In this document: piece after piece, positions 8,361 through 16,914 of the stretch
How positions within the stretch are numbered: the stretch's first letter is position 1
Layout: the number at the start of each line of letters is the position of its first letter
DNA from: CAZVPF01 sp964628195
GTDB taxonomy: Bacteria > Planctomycetota > Phycisphaerae > Sedimentisphaerales > Anaerohalosphaeraceae
DNA: 64,000 nucleotides
Direction: 5' to 3'
Assembly (NCBI GenBank): GCA_964628195.1
Contig: CAZVPF010000009.1
Span: 1-64,000, forward strand
The notes under the pieces: generated by a model
Told to the model about the DNA's origin: nothing
The model's database searches: none
What the model saw: only the letters and a program-made list of their open reading frames with translations
Made by a program: the position numbers and the translations under genes

Positions 8361-8642
8361 ATGTTAGAACTTGGTTGTTCTGTGCTGTCGGAGGTAATGA
8401 TTACTCTTGGCGACAAGGCATTCGGCATGCTCGGCGGCGTTATCGGGGCCGGTATGGTAATTATCGGTGCGTCAATAGGTATAGGCCGGATTGCGGGCAA
8501 CGCTGTCGAGGCCATATCCAGGCAGCCCGAAGCGGGCGGAAGAATATTTCCGGTGATGATTATCGGTGCCGCTATGATAGAAGGCGCCGCCCTGTTCTCA
8601 CTGATTATTTGCCTGCTGGCTGTAATGAATTTCGGTGCATAA
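8361..8642 (+). CDS. atpE: F1Fo ATP synthase subunit c
   Basis: Forms the rotating c-ring. Two helices flank the polar loop RQPEAGG, and the ion-binding carboxylate is Glu74 in GAAMIEGAALFS. The position equivalent to the Na-ligand Gln of Na-type rings is Ile41, and Glu74 is followed by Gly-Ala rather than Ser-Thr, so by known ligand rules this ring should be proton-coupled. The 93-residue length is slightly above the usual 75-90. An AAGGAGAAA ribosome site precedes the ATG. Confidence 0.95.
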   Translation: MLELGCSVLSEVMITLGDKAFGMLGGVIGAGMVIIGASIGIGRIAGNAVEAISRQPEAGGRIFPVMIIGAAMIEGAALFSLIICLLAVMNFGA

Positions 8643-8655
8643 ATGGGAGCATAAA

Positions 8656-9342
8656 ATGCGTCCAAGACTTTCTTTTCTAACTGCGTTGGTTCTGCTGTTC
8701 GCATTATTAACTGCTGCATCCGCCTTTGCCGCTGAGCACGACGCCCCAGGCGCCGCTCAGGACACCGCTCAAAGCCAAAGCGGCCGACAGCAGGGTGACA
8801 TGCAAAACGGCGAACACGGACAAAAGGCCCAGCCCGGGGTCTTCAGCGGAACAATCGCCGACGCCGTATGGACCATAATCTGGTTTATCGTCCTGATGCT
8901 CGTACTGGGCAAGTTCGCATGGAAACCCATCCTCCAGGGCCTGCAAAGCAGGGAAGATTACATCCGAAGGCAGATCGAACAGGCCGAAGAGACAAAGCAA
9001 AAGGCAGGCGAAACCCTCGCAGAATATCACGCAAAGCTTGCAAAGGCCGACCAGGAAGGGCAAAAAATTATCGACGGCAAAATTGCCCAGGCACAGAAGC
9101 AGGCCGAAGAAATGAAAAAAAACATGCAGCAGGAGCTTGACCAGATGCGAATCCGCGCAGAAGCAGACCTCGAAAGGGCAAAACACCAGGCGCAGGAGCA
9201 GCTCAAAGTCGAAGCAGGAAAGCTCGTATTCGACCTCGGCAGGCAGATACTCGCAAGAGAGCTAAGCAGCGAGGACAACCACAAGCTCATCGACCAGGCA
9301 ATACAAAAGCTCCGCCAGGAAGAACAGGCAAATACAAACTGA
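8656..9342 (+). CDS. atpF: F1Fo ATP synthase subunit b
   Basis: Peripheral-stalk subunit. From ATG 8656 the product is about 228 residues and longer than the usual 156-170: an N-terminal signal-like segment ending ASAFA, a Gln/Gly-rich linker, then the membrane anchor TIIWFIVLMLVLGKFAWKP and a long charged helix to the C terminus, which is the canonical b dimerisation region. GGGAG lies six bases before 8656; the GTG at 8635 inside the atpE end is a less likely start. The extra N-terminal segment probably places a processed domain outside the membrane. Confidence 0.93.
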   Translation: MRPRLSFLTALVLLFALLTAASAFAAEHDAPGAAQDTAQSQSGRQQGDMQNGEHGQKAQPGVFSGTIADAVWTIIWFIVLMLVLGKFAWKPILQGLQSREDYIRRQIEQAEETKQKAGETLAEYHAKLAKADQEGQKIIDGKIAQAQKQAEEMKKNMQQELDQMRIRAEADLERAKHQAQEQLKVEAGKLVFDLGRQILARELSSEDNHKLIDQAIQKLRQEEQANTN

Positions 9343-9379
9343 AATGAAACTGTCACTTAAACGTTTTTAGAATAGATAA

Positions 9380-9931
9380 ATGAGAACAGATCTTTCAAGA
9401 CAGGTTGTTCGAGAGGTCTACTGCGAGGTGCTCTTCGAGCTCGCCGAGCAGATGGGACAGGTAGAGTCCGTACTCGCAGACCTTTCCGGCGTCGCGGGAC
9501 TGATTGAATCCGAACCTGACTTTTTCAATATAATGAATTCACGGGTTATAAAGAACGACGAAAAGGTGGAGATAGTCACCCGTGTTTTCAAGGGACATGT
9601 CTCCGACCTAACCCTGAATTTTCTGATAATCCTCGCCCGAAAGGACAGGATGAGCCTGCTAAAGGGCATATCCAGCAGGTACGAGATGCTCCTTGATTAC
9701 AAGCAGGACCGCCGCCCTGTCGAAGTGACCGTTGCCTCCCCGTTGGACCAAACCCAGGCGGCAAACCTTGAAAATCGCATCGCAGAGGCAATAAAAAGCA
9801 GCGTCAAGCTGACAGTGAACGTCGACCCCGACATAATCGGCGGAATAGTTATTCGAAAAGGTGATAAAGTTATCGACAGTTCCGTTCGCACCGCCCTCAA
9901 ACGCGCCGTCGGCAACTTGAAGATGCCATAA
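9380..9931 (+). CDS. atpH: F1Fo ATP synthase subunit delta
   Basis: Links the F1 head to the b stalk. The 183-residue protein has the OSCP/delta fold signature: the helical N-terminal part ending with FLIILARKDRMSLLKGI, then the C-terminal block DPDIIGGIVIRKGDKVIDSSVR typical of the family. It lies between atpF and a small unknown membrane-protein gene. Confidence 0.93.
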   Translation: MRTDLSRQVVREVYCEVLFELAEQMGQVESVLADLSGVAGLIESEPDFFNIMNSRVIKNDEKVEIVTRVFKGHVSDLTLNFLIILARKDRMSLLKGISSRYEMLLDYKQDRRPVEVTVASPLDQTQAANLENRIAEAIKSSVKLTVNVDPDIIGGIVIRKGDKVIDSSVRTALKRAVGNLKMP

Positions 9932-9941
9932 GGATTGCAGT

Positions 9942-10289
9942 ATGAATGAGAAAATGGAATCAAAAAAAGGAACCCGCAGGCAGATTGGTCTGCTTGGGCT
10001 TGCTGTATTCGCCCTCGCCGCCATAGCCATGCTCTTCGTTACAGCGGCTTTTTTCCGCCCGCTTAGCGTGATACTCCTGGCAGTTGCAATAACAGCAGCG
10101 ATCGTATTTTACGTGGAATACCGACTTACATGCAAAATCGGTTCCGGTATCTACAGCCAGGAGAAAAAAAACACAGGCTCGGAAAAAAATCTCGAACTTG
10201 AAAGACTCAGGGACCGCATCGAGGAGCTTGAAAGGGTCCAGGGCAAGGTCATCAGGAAAATACCCGGAGACATGAGCAATGAACTTTGA
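9942..10289 (+). CDS. unknown two-helix membrane protein inside the atp operon
   Basis: A 115-residue protein that I do not recognise. A basic N terminus is followed by two adjacent hydrophobic helices (about residues 15-37 and 40-58), then a charged segment with coiled-coil character (residues about 80-105, rich in Leu, Glu and Arg). It starts 10 bp after atpH and overlaps the atpA start by 11 bases, so it is translated as part of the operon. A membrane hairpin with a cytoplasmic coiled coil would suit an assembly factor, an extra stalk element or a regulator of the ATP synthase. That role is inferred from position alone. Confidence 0.8.
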   Translation: MNEKMESKKGTRRQIGLLGLAVFALAAIAMLFVTAAFFRPLSVILLAVAITAAIVFYVEYRLTCKIGSGIYSQEKKNTGSEKNLELERLRDRIEELERVQGKVIRKIPGDMSNEL

Positions 10290-11802
10290 TGTCAATGAAA
10301 TAAGCTCACTGATCAAACAGGAGATAGGCCGTTACAAAAGCGAGGTCGACGTCGCCCGTGTCGGCCGCGTAATAGAGGTCGGAGACGGTATAGCAAGAAT
10401 ATACGGACTCGAAAGCGCAATGGCCGGCGAGATGATAGAATTTGAGACCGGCACAATTGGAGAGGTCTTTAACCTCGAAGAGGAATCTATCGGCGCACTG
10501 ATATACGGTGACTACAGGCAGATAAAAGAATCGATGACCGTCCGGTCGCTCGGAAAGGTGCTCGCTGTCCCCGTCGGCGACGCCCTGCTCGGAAGGGTCG
10601 TAAATTCTCTGTGCGAACCGATAGACGGGCTCGACCCGATTGAGGCCCCCTCACAGCGCCTTGTAGAGTTCCCCGCACCCGGAATCGCCGACAGGCAGCC
10701 CGTAAAAAACCCACTGCAAACGGGAATAAAAAGCATCGACTCGATGATACCCATCGGCCGCGGCCAGCGAGAGCTAATTATCGGAGACAGGAAAACCGGT
10801 AAAACAGCAATAGCCCTTGACACAATAATAAACCAGAAAGACAAGGACGTTATCTGCGTCTACGTCGCCATAGGACAGAAGGAATCAACCGTCGCCGAAG
10901 TCGTCGCAACACTCAAAAAACACGGCGCAATGGCCAACACAATAGTAGTCTCCGCGACCGCCGCCGACAGCGCAGCCATGCAGTATATAGCACCCTACTC
11001 CGGCACCGCCATCGCAGAGCATTTCATGTACGAAAAAAAACGCCACTGCCTCTGCGTATATGACGACCTGAGCAAGCACGCCATCGCATACCGCGAAATA
11101 AGCCTGCTCCTCCGACGTCCCCCGGGCAGGGAGGCGTACCCCGGCGACATCTTCTACCTGCACAGCAGGCTCCTCGAAAGAAGCGCAAAGCTCTCCGACC
11201 GGCTCGGAGGCGGCTCGATAACATCCCTGCCGATAATCGAAACCCTCGAAGGGCAGGTCTCGGCATACATACCCACGAACATTATTTCCATAACAGACGG
11301 CCAGATATACCTGCAAAGGGACCTGTTCCTTGCAGGTGTTCGACCCGCAGTGGATGTCGGAATAAGCGTCAGCCGGGTCGGTGGTGACGCCCAGCAGGAC
11401 GCGATGAAAAAGGTCGCCCCGAGGCTGAGGCTCGACCTCGCCGCATACCGGGAGCTCCAGGACTTCGCAAGGCTCGGCACAGAGCTCGACCCGACAGCCC
11501 AGCAGAAACTCGACAGGGGAGCGAGAATGGTCGAGATACTAAAGCAGCAGCAGTTCTCACCACTCTCCGTCGGAAGACAGGTAGTCAGCATACTCGCAGG
11601 CGAAACAGGGGCGATAGATGATGTCAAAGTTACCGACGCCGCCCATTTCGTCCGCGAGCTGCTCGCCTGGATGGACCTCGAGGCACCCGAATACATAACA
11701 CGTATCGACGAGCAGGGCGCTTTCGACGACCAGCTCGCAGAAGAAATACGCAAAGCTGTCGACGCCTTCAAAATGATATACAAATTTTCACATGGAGCTT
11801 GA
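10279..11802 (+). CDS. atpA: F1Fo ATP synthase subunit alpha
   Basis: Non-catalytic nucleotide-binding subunit of F1. The Walker A motif reads GDRKTGKT (residues 169-176; commonly GDRQTGKT). Other matching blocks are VGDALLGRVVN, the alpha/beta signature region PGDIFYLHSRLLERSAKLSD and the C-terminal LLAWMD segment. Its 507 residues are normal. The start overlaps the small unknown gene; atpG follows 9 bp later. Confidence 0.96.
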   Translation: MNFDVNEISSLIKQEIGRYKSEVDVARVGRVIEVGDGIARIYGLESAMAGEMIEFETGTIGEVFNLEEESIGALIYGDYRQIKESMTVRSLGKVLAVPVGDALLGRVVNSLCEPIDGLDPIEAPSQRLVEFPAPGIADRQPVKNPLQTGIKSIDSMIPIGRGQRELIIGDRKTGKTAIALDTIINQKDKDVICVYVAIGQKESTVAEVVATLKKHGAMANTIVVSATAADSAAMQYIAPYSGTAIAEHFMYEKKRHCLCVYDDLSKHAIAYREISLLLRRPPGREAYPGDIFYLHSRLLERSAKLSDRLGGGSITSLPIIETLEGQVSAYIPTNIISITDGQIYLQRDLFLAGVRPAVDVGISVSRVGGDAQQDAMKKVAPRLRLDLAAYRELQDFARLGTELDPTAQQKLDRGARMVEILKQQQFSPLSVGRQVVSILAGETGAIDDVKVTDAAHFVRELLAWMDLEAPEYITRIDEQGAFDDQLAEEIRKAVDAFKMIYKFSHGA

Positions 11803-11811
11803 TTACGGCAA

Positions 11812-12708
11812 ATGGCCAATCCGAGGCAAATACTGGGCAGGCGGCGGGCCGCAGCCAACATAAGCAAGGTCACGCATACTATGGAGACCATAAGCGCAGT
11901 CCGCTACCGCAAATATTACAGCAAGTGGTATGACGGCACTGAGTTTTATGACGCACTCGCACAGCTTGCTTATTTGCTTGTAACCGCCGAACAGCCGGTC
12001 AAAAATCCCCTCATCGAGGCGAACGACTCCCGGGACTACGCGGTCATTGTCCTCGGAAGCGACCGTGGACTTTGCGGAGCCTACAACAGCAACCTTTTCA
12101 AACTCGTCGAAGTACACAGCAAAATGGCCAAACGCTTCAGGCGAAAACTCAGGTTCTATATCAAAGGCCGAAAGGTGCAGACCCATTTCCAGAACCGCGG
12201 AATAGAAGTCGAAAAAATATACGATGAATTCGACGAGGTCCCCACCACCGCCCAGGCCAGGAAGATAGGCGATTCATTCATCGAAAAATACATCAACGGG
12301 GAGATCGGAAAACTCGCTGTAATTTATAACCGTTTCTTCTCCGCCGCCTCTCAGCAGGCCCAGACACTCACGCTTTTACCCCTCGCCGACCTCATAGACG
12401 ACCTGACAACACGCTCGACAATAATCTGGCCATGGGAAGAGCAGTTCGAGGATTTCATGCTGCTGCCCTCAGCAGGAAAAATTTTCGAAAACGTCTCGCG
12501 AATGATAATCAACACCGTCCTGATGAGCTGCTTCCTCGAGGCCGCGTTAAGCGAGCACCTCTCACGCGTCGTCGCCATGAGAAGTGCAACCGACAACGCA
12601 AACGAAATGATCGAGGACCTCACAAGGGAATATAACCGGGCAAGGCAGGGACAGATAACCGTCGACCTGCTCGACATAATAAGCGGCGCAGAAGCCTCCC
12701 AGCGGTGA
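11812..12708 (+). CDS. atpG: F1Fo ATP synthase subunit gamma
   Basis: Central rotor shaft. The N-terminal helix has RRRAAANISKVTHTMETISAVRYRK, the family pattern for the long coiled coil inside the alpha-beta ring (shown here only as a short excerpt of key residues: Ile-Thr-Met near 20-25). The middle GSDRGLCGAYNSN and the C-terminal MRSATDNANEMIEDL helix are diagnostic. The length is 298 residues against about 290. Confidence 0.95.
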   Translation: MANPRQILGRRRAAANISKVTHTMETISAVRYRKYYSKWYDGTEFYDALAQLAYLLVTAEQPVKNPLIEANDSRDYAVIVLGSDRGLCGAYNSNLFKLVEVHSKMAKRFRRKLRFYIKGRKVQTHFQNRGIEVEKIYDEFDEVPTTAQARKIGDSFIEKYINGEIGKLAVIYNRFFSAASQQAQTLTLLPLADLIDDLTTRSTIIWPWEEQFEDFMLLPSAGKIFENVSRMIINTVLMSCFLEAALSEHLSRVVAMRSATDNANEMIEDLTREYNRARQGQITVDLLDIISGAEASQR

Positions 12709-12780
12709 CAAAAGCTTCGAGCACCCGCCGCTGTCGAATTTGAATAACGAAATAATTCTTTTTGGATCGAAAAGACTAAT

Positions 12781-14205
12781 ATGAATACGGGAAGAATAAT
12801 ACAGGTAATAGGCAGCACATTCGACGTGGAATTTCTCGGCGAACACCTGCCCAAACTCTTCAACGCGATCAAAGTCACCTATCACATCGGGGACGAAACA
12901 AAGGTCCTCACCGGAGAGGTGCAGCAGCACCTCGGCGGCGGACGAATACGCGCAGTCGCACTCGGCAGCACCTACGGCCTTCGCAGGGGCATGGAAGTCG
13001 AGGACACAGGCGACGCTCTCCGCGTCCCCGTCGGCAAGGAAACTCTCGGCAGGGTATTCAACCTCCTCGGAGAGCCCCTCGACGGCCTCGGACCCGTAAA
13101 CGCAGAATCCACCATGCCCATCCACGCTGACCCGCCCGAATTCACCGAACTGTCCGAACAGTCAGAAATCTTTGAAACCGGCGTAAAGGTCGTCGACCTG
13201 CTCTGCCCCTTCGTCAAGGGCGGCAAGACAGGCCTCTTCGGCGGTGCAGGCGTCGGAAAAACTGTCCTCATACAGGAGCTCATCGCGCGAATCGCACAGG
13301 AACACGGCGGCTACTCCGTCTTCGCAGGAGTCGGAGAACGAACACGTGAAGGAAACGACCTCTGGCTCGAAATGCAGCATACAATGGTCGGAGACACAGG
13401 CCGGCGGGTCCTCGACAACACATGCCTCGTATTCGGACAGATGAACGAACCCCCCGGAGCAAGACTCAGGGTCGCCCTCACAGGACTCACCATGGCAGAA
13501 TACCTCTGCAAAATAGGAAGCGGCGACACACTGCTGTTCATCGACAACATTTTCCGTTTCTCCCAGGCCGGCGCCGAAGTCTCCGCCCTGCTCGGCAGAA
13601 TTCCATCCGCCGTCGGCTACCAGCCAAACCTCGCTACCGAAATGGGACAGCTCCAGGAAAGAATAGCCTCGACAAAAAGCGGCGCAATAACATCCGTCCA
13701 GGCAATATACGTCCCCGCCGACGACCTCACCGACCCCGCACCGGCAACGACGTTCAGCCACCTCGACTCACAGGTCGTACTCAGCAGAAAGATAACCGAA
13801 AAAGGTATTTACCCCGCTGTCGACCCCCTCGAAAGCACATCCCGAATTCTCGACCCAAACGTCGTAGGACCAAAGCACTACGAAGTCGCCCAGCAGGTCC
13901 TCGAATACCTCCAGCGATACCACGACCTCCAGGACATCATCGCAATCCTCGGAGTCGACGAGCTCAGCAGGGACGACCAGCTCGCTGTCGCAAGGGCAAG
14001 ACGACTCGAACGCTTCTTCTCCCAGCCCTTCACCGTTACAAAACAGTTCACCGGCCTCGACGGAAAGTACGTACCCGCCCAGCAGACCGTCGAAAGCTGC
14101 GCCCAGATATGCGAAGGAAAATGGGACCACGTCCCCGAACACGCCTTCATGTACGTCGGCGGAGTTGAAGAAATCGCAAAAAAAACAACAGCGGAGCTGA
14201 AATAA
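12781..14205 (+). CDS. atpD: F1Fo ATP synthase subunit beta
   Basis: Catalytic F1 subunit. Walker A is GGAGVGKT (154-161), followed by the catalytic-Glu motif GERTREGND and by DNIFRFSQAGAEVSALLGR and PAPATTFSHLD. The length is 474 residues, as expected. A 72-bp gap separates it from atpG; the ATG at 12781 aligns with the family start. Codons are dominated by C at the third position, like the neighbouring atp genes. Confidence 0.97.
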   Translation: MNTGRIIQVIGSTFDVEFLGEHLPKLFNAIKVTYHIGDETKVLTGEVQQHLGGGRIRAVALGSTYGLRRGMEVEDTGDALRVPVGKETLGRVFNLLGEPLDGLGPVNAESTMPIHADPPEFTELSEQSEIFETGVKVVDLLCPFVKGGKTGLFGGAGVGKTVLIQELIARIAQEHGGYSVFAGVGERTREGNDLWLEMQHTMVGDTGRRVLDNTCLVFGQMNEPPGARLRVALTGLTMAEYLCKIGSGDTLLFIDNIFRFSQAGAEVSALLGRIPSAVGYQPNLATEMGQLQERIASTKSGAITSVQAIYVPADDLTDPAPATTFSHLDSQVVLSRKITEKGIYPAVDPLESTSRILDPNVVGPKHYEVAQQVLEYLQRYHDLQDIIAILGVDELSRDDQLAVARARRLERFFSQPFTVTKQFTGLDGKYVPAQQTVESCAQICEGKWDHVPEHAFMYVGGVEEIAKKTTAELK

Positions 14206-14208
14206 AAA

Positions 14209-14643
14209 ATGCAGCAGGATTCTTACGGCAGATTCAGGGTAATATTGCTCACACCCTCGAGCAGGCTCCTCGATTGCAGGGTCGGCTCGCTCATACTGCC
14301 CGCCTACGACGGACAGATAGGAATCCTGCGAAACCACGCACCAATGGTCTGCGAACTCGGACTCGGACTCATGTACGCACGGCAGATACCCGACCAGCCC
14401 GACAAATACTACATGATTGAAGGCGGTTTCGTCCGGGTCTGCGAAAACAACGTCACCGTCCTTGCATACGATGTAACCACCTTCGAGGGAATGGAACCCC
14501 GCCGCGCCGCAGATATGCTCGCAGAGGCCCGTCAGGTCGTCGTCGGCTCCGAATATATCCGAGCCCAGAAAGGGCCCGTTGACTACGAACGTGCGGCGCT
14601 TATCTCAAGAATGGGCGAACTGGCGGGAATTAAAACTTCTTAA
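14209..14643 (+). CDS. atpC: F1Fo ATP synthase subunit epsilon
   Basis: Couples the gamma shaft to the c-ring and can restrain ATP hydrolysis. The N-terminal beta-sandwich block LPAYDGQIGILRNHAPMV is diagnostic. The C-terminal helical part is present but short. The length is 144 residues. It starts 3 bp after the atpD stop and is the last gene of the cluster. Confidence 0.93.
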   Translation: MQQDSYGRFRVILLTPSSRLLDCRVGSLILPAYDGQIGILRNHAPMVCELGLGLMYARQIPDQPDKYYMIEGGFVRVCENNVTVLAYDVTTFEGMEPRRAADMLAEARQVVVGSEYIRAQKGPVDYERAALISRMGELAGIKTS

Positions 14644-14700
14644 CCGTAACACAAAAACAGCTCAGGCAGCCTGCACAACATGTTCCCGAATGAAAAATGA

Positions 14701-14734
14701 AAGACAAGCCCCACGGGGCCGCGGGACTTGTCTT
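14701..14734. terminator. hairpin between convergent atpC and PII genes
   Basis: An 8-bp perfect stem (AAGACAAG at 14701-14708 with CTTGTCTT at 14727-14734), extended by GC pairs inside, lies between the two convergent operons. On the minus strand it is followed by a T-rich tract, so it best serves the amtB-glnB transcript; it may act both ways. Confidence 0.6.
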
Positions 14735-14809
14735 CATCAACGGGACATAGCCCGAAGAAATGGAAGTAGCGGCGACTTTAAGAAGTGAATTAAGTCGTGC
14801 CCTTAAGCG

Positions 14810-15151
14810 CTATCCAATTGCTTCAGAACCTGTCTCTCCGGTCCGGATACGGATCGTCTCTTCCAGCGGGACGATAAATATCTTACCGTCCCCTATCTCG
14901 CCCGAACGAGCCGCCGAGATAATCGCGTTCTTGGTCTTCTCAACGAACTCCTCGTTCACGCCGATCTCGATCCGAACCTTCTTAAGAAGGTTCACGTCAA
15001 ATTCAACACCACGGTAACTCTCGTGGTAGCCCTGCTGGGCCCCGCACCCCAGCGAGTTGGTCACAGACATCTTCGCGACCCCCTCCTTTGCCAGCGCGGT
15101 CTTTACTTCTTCAAGTTTGTGTGGCTGTATATATGCTATTATAAGTTTCAT
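14810..15151 (-). CDS. glnK: PII nitrogen regulatory protein
   Basis: Trimeric sensor of 2-oxoglutarate and ATP/ADP; next to amtB it normally plugs the ammonium channel. The 113-residue protein has the PII signatures YRGVEF in the T-loop and SGEIGDGKIFIVPLEE in the B-loop, and ends with RIRTGETG. Tyr51, the uridylylation site of proteobacterial PII, is Phe51, and position 49 (phosphoserine in cyanobacteria) is Val. Control by covalent modification at these sites is therefore excluded; direct ligand sensing remains. A CAGGAG ribosome site precedes the ATG. It is second in the amtB operon, 45 bp downstream. Whether to call it glnK or glnB is convention; synteny favours glnK. Confidence 0.93.
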   Translation of the reverse strand: MKLIIAYIQPHKLEEVKTALAKEGVAKMSVTNSLGCGAQQGYHESYRGVEFDVNLLKKVRIEIGVNEEFVEKTKNAIISAARSGEIGDGKIFIVPLEETIRIRTGETGSEAIG

Positions 15152-15196
15152 TGTTTTTCTCCTGTTTTAAGTTAGTGAAACCTTACCATGCCTGCG

Positions 15197-16564
15197 TTAA
15201 GTCGTGCTGAAGATCTGGAAACCGCTGTAAGCTTCCATACCATGCTCGCCGACGTCAAGACCCTTAAGCTCTTCCTCAGCAGAACATCTCAGCCCGAACG
15301 TAGCCTTAATAAGCCCGAACATTACAAGACCGAGACCGAACGCCCAAGCAAACGCTGCCGCGACACCTGCAAGCTGCACGCCAAGCTGAGCTATACCGCC
15401 GCCGTAGAAAAGCCCGGTATTCGCATCGCCTATGCCCAGCACTGCCTCTGCGTTGAACAAACCGCATGCCAGGGTCCCGAACGCCCCGCAAACACCGTGA
15501 ACCGAAACCGCGCCCACAGGGTCGTCAACTTTAAGCACACCGTCAATGAACAGCACGCTCAGCACTACTATTGCACCTGCGATAGCGCCGATTATAACCG
15601 CGCCCATCGGAGTTACAGTATAACACGGTGCGGTTATAGCGACAAGACCCGCCAAAGCGCCGTTAAGTGACATCGAAGCGTCAGGTTTCTTACTTATGAT
15701 CCAGGAAGTTATCATCGCGATGATCGCACCAGCCGCAGCCGCCAGGTTGGTCGTAACCGCGACCCTGCCGATCTCGCCGTCACCAACAGTCGTACTGCCC
15801 GGGTTAAACCCGAACCAGCCGAACCACAGGATAAACACGCCCAATGCTGCCAGCGGTATGCTGTGACCAAGAATAGCCTTTGGTTTCCCGTCCGGTCCGT
15901 ACTTGCCGATACGAGGCCCAAGTATGATAGCGCCCGCAAGTGCCAGCCAGCCGCCTATCGAGTGAACAACCGTCGAACCTGCGAAATCACAGAAGCCCAT
16001 CTTTTCGAGCCAGCCGTTGCCGTTAAGCAGTCCGCCCCACGCCCATGAACCGAATATCGGGTAGATAAACGCGCAGATAAACACCGAGTAAACAAGGTAC
16101 GACTTGAACTGCGTACGTCCCGCCATGGCGCCCGATACGATAGTTGCGGCCGTCCCGGCGAATACCGTCTGGAAGATAAGGAACGTGTAGTTCCAGCTCG
16201 TTCCGTCACCCAGAACATTCATGATCGCAAAGTCCGTAGTGCCGAAAACACCGTTGGTCTTGCCGAACATCAGTCCGAACCCGAGGAAAAAGAACGCGAT
16301 GGTTCCGATAGAAAAGTCCATAAGGTTCTTCATAAGGATGTTCACGGCGTTCTTGGCACGTGTAAATCCCGCTTCGACCATCGCAAACCCGGCCTGCATG
16401 AAGAACACCAGGAAAGCTGCGACACATGTCCAGACAATATTAATATTGTTCTGCATGTCCTCCATAATCTTCTCCATCGCGGCCATGTCCCCTTCAGCCG
16501 CGAAAACCGGCCCTGCACAAAACAGCAGGATCAAAACGATCAGTGACAACATTGGTTTCTTCAT
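15197..16564 (-). CDS. amtB: ammonium transporter
   Basis: Trimeric ammonium channel of the inner membrane. A cleavable signal peptide (LIVLILLFCAGPVFA) precedes eleven predicted helices. The family blocks FMQAGFAMVEAGFTRAKN, DFAGSTVVHSIGGW (first pore His) and AVSVHGVCGAFGTL (second pore His) are all intact. The length of 455 residues is normal. It is transcribed with the PII gene downstream. Its upstream region holds a perfect 14-bp palindrome and, further up, the heptamer array. Confidence 0.95.
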   Translation of the reverse strand: MKKPMLSLIVLILLFCAGPVFAAEGDMAAMEKIMEDMQNNINIVWTCVAAFLVFFMQAGFAMVEAGFTRAKNAVNILMKNLMDFSIGTIAFFFLGFGLMFGKTNGVFGTTDFAIMNVLGDGTSWNYTFLIFQTVFAGTAATIVSGAMAGRTQFKSYLVYSVFICAFIYPIFGSWAWGGLLNGNGWLEKMGFCDFAGSTVVHSIGGWLALAGAIILGPRIGKYGPDGKPKAILGHSIPLAALGVFILWFGWFGFNPGSTTVGDGEIGRVAVTTNLAAAAGAIIAMITSWIISKKPDASMSLNGALAGLVAITAPCYTVTPMGAVIIGAIAGAIVVLSVLFIDGVLKVDDPVGAVSVHGVCGAFGTLACGLFNAEAVLGIGDANTGLFYGGGIAQLGVQLAGVAAAFAWAFGLGLVMFGLIKATFGLRCSAEEELKGLDVGEHGMEAYSGFQIFSTT

Positions 16565-16669
16565 TTTCTTACCCTTTCAAAAATTTTTCCATTTCTTCTT
16601 TGATGCGTTCTCGAAAGTTCCACTTCCGTTGACGAACAAAACGTTTGTAACTAACTAAACAATATTCAT

Positions 16670-16683
16670 AATTGTATACAATT
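16670..16683. promoter_or_regulatory. perfect 14-bp palindrome upstream of amtB
   Basis: AATTGTATACAATT is perfectly self-complementary and lies about 106 bp before the amtB start, immediately beside the heptamer array. It could be an operator for a dimeric regulator; no binding protein can be named. Confidence 0.45.
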
Positions 16684-16684
16684 A

Positions 16685-16907
16685 AACCCTATAACCTATA
16701 ACCTATAACCTACACCCTATAACCTACACCCTATAACCTATACCCTATAACCTATACCCTATACCCTATAACCTATAACCTATACCCTATAACCTATAAC
16801 CTATAACCTATAACCTATACCCTATAACCTATAACCTATAACCTATAACCTATACCCTATACCCTATACCCTATAACCTATACCCTATAACCTATACCCT
16901 ATATCCT
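16685..16907. repeat. heptamer tandem array (CCTATAA/CCTATAC)
   Basis: Roughly thirty head-to-tail 7-bp units, mostly CCTATAA and CCTATAC with a few CCTACAC, fill about 220 bp. The plus strand contains no G across the array, so the minus-strand transcript would read GG(G)TATA repeats. It lies between the amtB promoter region and the stop codon of the beta-barrel gene (8 bp away). The pattern resembles telomere-like satellites, not a CRISPR array: there are no spacers. Confidence 0.93.
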
Positions 16908-16914
16908 GCTTTTT

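Noticed and set aside
13422..14168. Arg/Pro-rich ORF inside atpD
   Set aside because: Out-of-frame shadow of atpD; no start signals.
16685..16907. CRISPR-like array
   Set aside because: Units are contiguous heptamers with no spacers and no cas genes nearby.
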